Source: CALLVY01 sp937899855
Lineage (GTDB): Bacteria > Bacteroidota > Bacteroidia > Chitinophagales > Saprospiraceae
Reading direction: 5' to 3'
Length of the DNA: 5,737 nt
Assembly (NCBI GenBank): GCA_039820405.1
Contig: JBCBQC010000182.1
Location: forward strand, 1 to 5,737
Shown here: positions 5,399 to 5,737 of the stretch, in pieces
Layout: the number at the start of each line of letters is the position of its first letter
How positions within the stretch are numbered: the first letter of the stretch is position 1
Notes under the pieces: model-generated
Databases searched by the model: none
What the model was told of the DNA's origin: nothing
The model's input: only the letters and a program-made list of their open reading frames with translations
Position numbers and translations under genes: made by a program

Positions 5399-5511
5399 GT
5401 GCGGATATGATTTTTTTGTAGCAATTGTTGCTTTGCTAATTAGTTGGCAAAATGGGAGAATGAGGAAAAAATAATAAAATCTGTACCAACCCTTTTAAAA
5501 GATATAACGTC

Positions 5512-5531
5512 GACTCCCAGGCCTGGGGGTC
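5512..5531. repeat. Palindrome around CCCAGGCCTGGG
   Basis: CCCAGGCCTGGG (5516-5527) is a perfect 12-base palindrome, extended by T-G, C-G, A-T and G-C pairs to 5512-5531. It opens the GC-rich island and is too tight at the centre to form a hairpin without opening two pairs, so it may be a protein-binding site or part of a larger fold. Confidence 0.45.
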
Positions 5532-5559
5532 AAGATCGGTGTGGCCTGGCCCCGGCGGG

Positions 5560-5592
5560 CCCGGAGACGAGAGAAGGGGGCTCGTCTCCGGG
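5560..5592. repeat. Perfect 12-bp GC-rich stem-loop
   Basis: CCCGGAGACGAG (5560-5571) pairs exactly with CTCGTCTCCGGG (5581-5592) across the nine-base loop AGAAGGGGG. It lies 18 bases beyond the stop of the partial minus-strand gene at the right edge, a usual place for a terminator, but no T-tract follows on either strand. It may instead be an extragenic palindromic element or a message-stabilising 3' hairpin. Confidence 0.6.
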
Positions 5593-5610
5593 TGGGGAAG
5601 ATGCAATTAC

Positions 5611-5736
5611 TCAATCACAATAAAGTGGAACAAAGATAGCGTAGTATTCTTCGGAACCCGATGCTATCTTTTTTAATCGTATTTCATTACTATTTGCCCT
5701 CTTCGTGATGGAATCACCGACCTCTGCATATCCACT
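5611..5736 (-). CDS. 3' end of a gene for a small Bacteroidota-type protein (partial)
   Basis: The minus strand is open from the right edge for 41 codons to TGA (5613-5611). It reads SGYAEVGDSITKRANS, NEIRLKKIASGSEEYYAIF, then VPLYCD. The stretch GDSI-x-K-x-x-N-S-x-x-I-x-[IL]-x-K recalls the C-terminal end of many unnamed small secreted proteins of Bacteroidota, though I cannot name the family. The chance of a frame this short being open is not negligible, so the call rests on the residue pattern. A terminator-shaped hairpin for the opposite strand (5632-5674) lies within it, which is odd. The start and any signal peptide are outside the window. Confidence 0.55.
   Translation of the reverse strand, partial: SGYAEVGDSITKRANSNEIRLKKIASGSEEYYAIFVPLYCD
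5632..5674 (+). terminator. Terminator-shaped hairpin with UUCG tetraloop on the plus strand
   Basis: AAAGATAGCGT (5632-5642) pairs with ATGCTATCTTT (5661-5671) with one G-U pair, followed by a T6 run (5669-5674). Within the loop TTC-TTCG-GAA (5647-5656) forms a small inner stem closed as C(UUCG)G, a very stable tetraloop. On the plus strand this is a credible intrinsic terminator, but no plus-strand gene ends before it. It overlaps the partial minus-strand coding frame, so one of the two readings may be fortuitous. Confidence 0.4.
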
Positions 5737-5737
5737 G

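Larger units (their letters stand above)
4838..5610. other. About 770 bases with no convincing gene
   Basis: I found no frame on either strand with a recognisable protein. A 74-codon plus-strand frame starting with TTG at 4890 has no family signature. The first part (about 4880-5110) is moderately GC-rich with small hairpins: CTACTC/GAGTAG (4920-4939), CCGAT-GGGT/ACCC-ATCGG (5035-5060) and CCGAG/CTCGG (5085-5103). The middle (5105-5510) is A+T-rich with GTAAA-type repetitions around 5111-5176. The end is a GC-rich palindromic island. It could be a regulatory region, a decayed gene or hold an unrecognised RNA. Confidence 0.5.

Noticed and set aside
5516..5592. Integron attC-like site or CRISPR repeat in the GC-rich island
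   Set aside because: There are no R-box/L-box core sites, no repeated spacer layout and only one stem-loop.

Overview
The window looks like an accessory stretch of a Bacteroidota chromosome, probably from the Saprospiraceae/Lewinella side of the phylum. This placement is an inference. It rests on a secreted protein with tail-fibre repeats and a Peptidase_S74 chaperone domain, a membrane-anchored OmpH/Skp-like protein, A-rich leaders without clear Shine-Dalgarno sequences, and matches to the Bacteroidota -7 promoter consensus TAnnTTTG. No rRNA, tRNA or CRISPR array is visible.

Layout. All supported genes read on the minus strand, so the order of transcription is right to left. At the right edge (5611-5736) is the last 41 codons of a gene whose start lies outside the window. 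Next comes about 770 bases without a convincing gene (4838-5610), holding a sharply GC-rich palindromic island, several hairpins and two candidate promoters. Then follows a tight run of four genes for exported proteins: a 509-residue secreted tail-fibre-like protein with an intramolecular chaperone domain (3308-4837), a 325-residue secreted protein of unknown function (2280-3257), an OmpH-like protein (1676-2200), and a predicted lipoprotein that overlaps the OmpH-like gene (start 1692). The last gene is broken near its 3' end by an insertion sequence. Beyond the element are the possible displaced 3' end of the lipoprotein gene and the possible first 20 codons of another gene (1-62).

The insertion sequence (167-1075, 909 bp) is complete: 16-bp inverted ends, CTAG on both sides, and an IS5-family (IS427-group type) DDE transposase split into two frames joined by an A8 slippery run. 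The transposase stop codon TAG is not inside the element but is supplied by the flanking CTAG target, as described for IS870. Removing the element and one CTAG restores an open frame that adds 19 codons to the lipoprotein.

How the genes may work together (inference): a surface-exposed, probably trimeric fibrous protein, a companion secreted protein, a periplasmic chaperone-like protein and a lipoprotein would suit assembly of something on the cell surface. No sequence feature proves a shared pathway, and a weak terminator-like hairpin lies between the first two genes.
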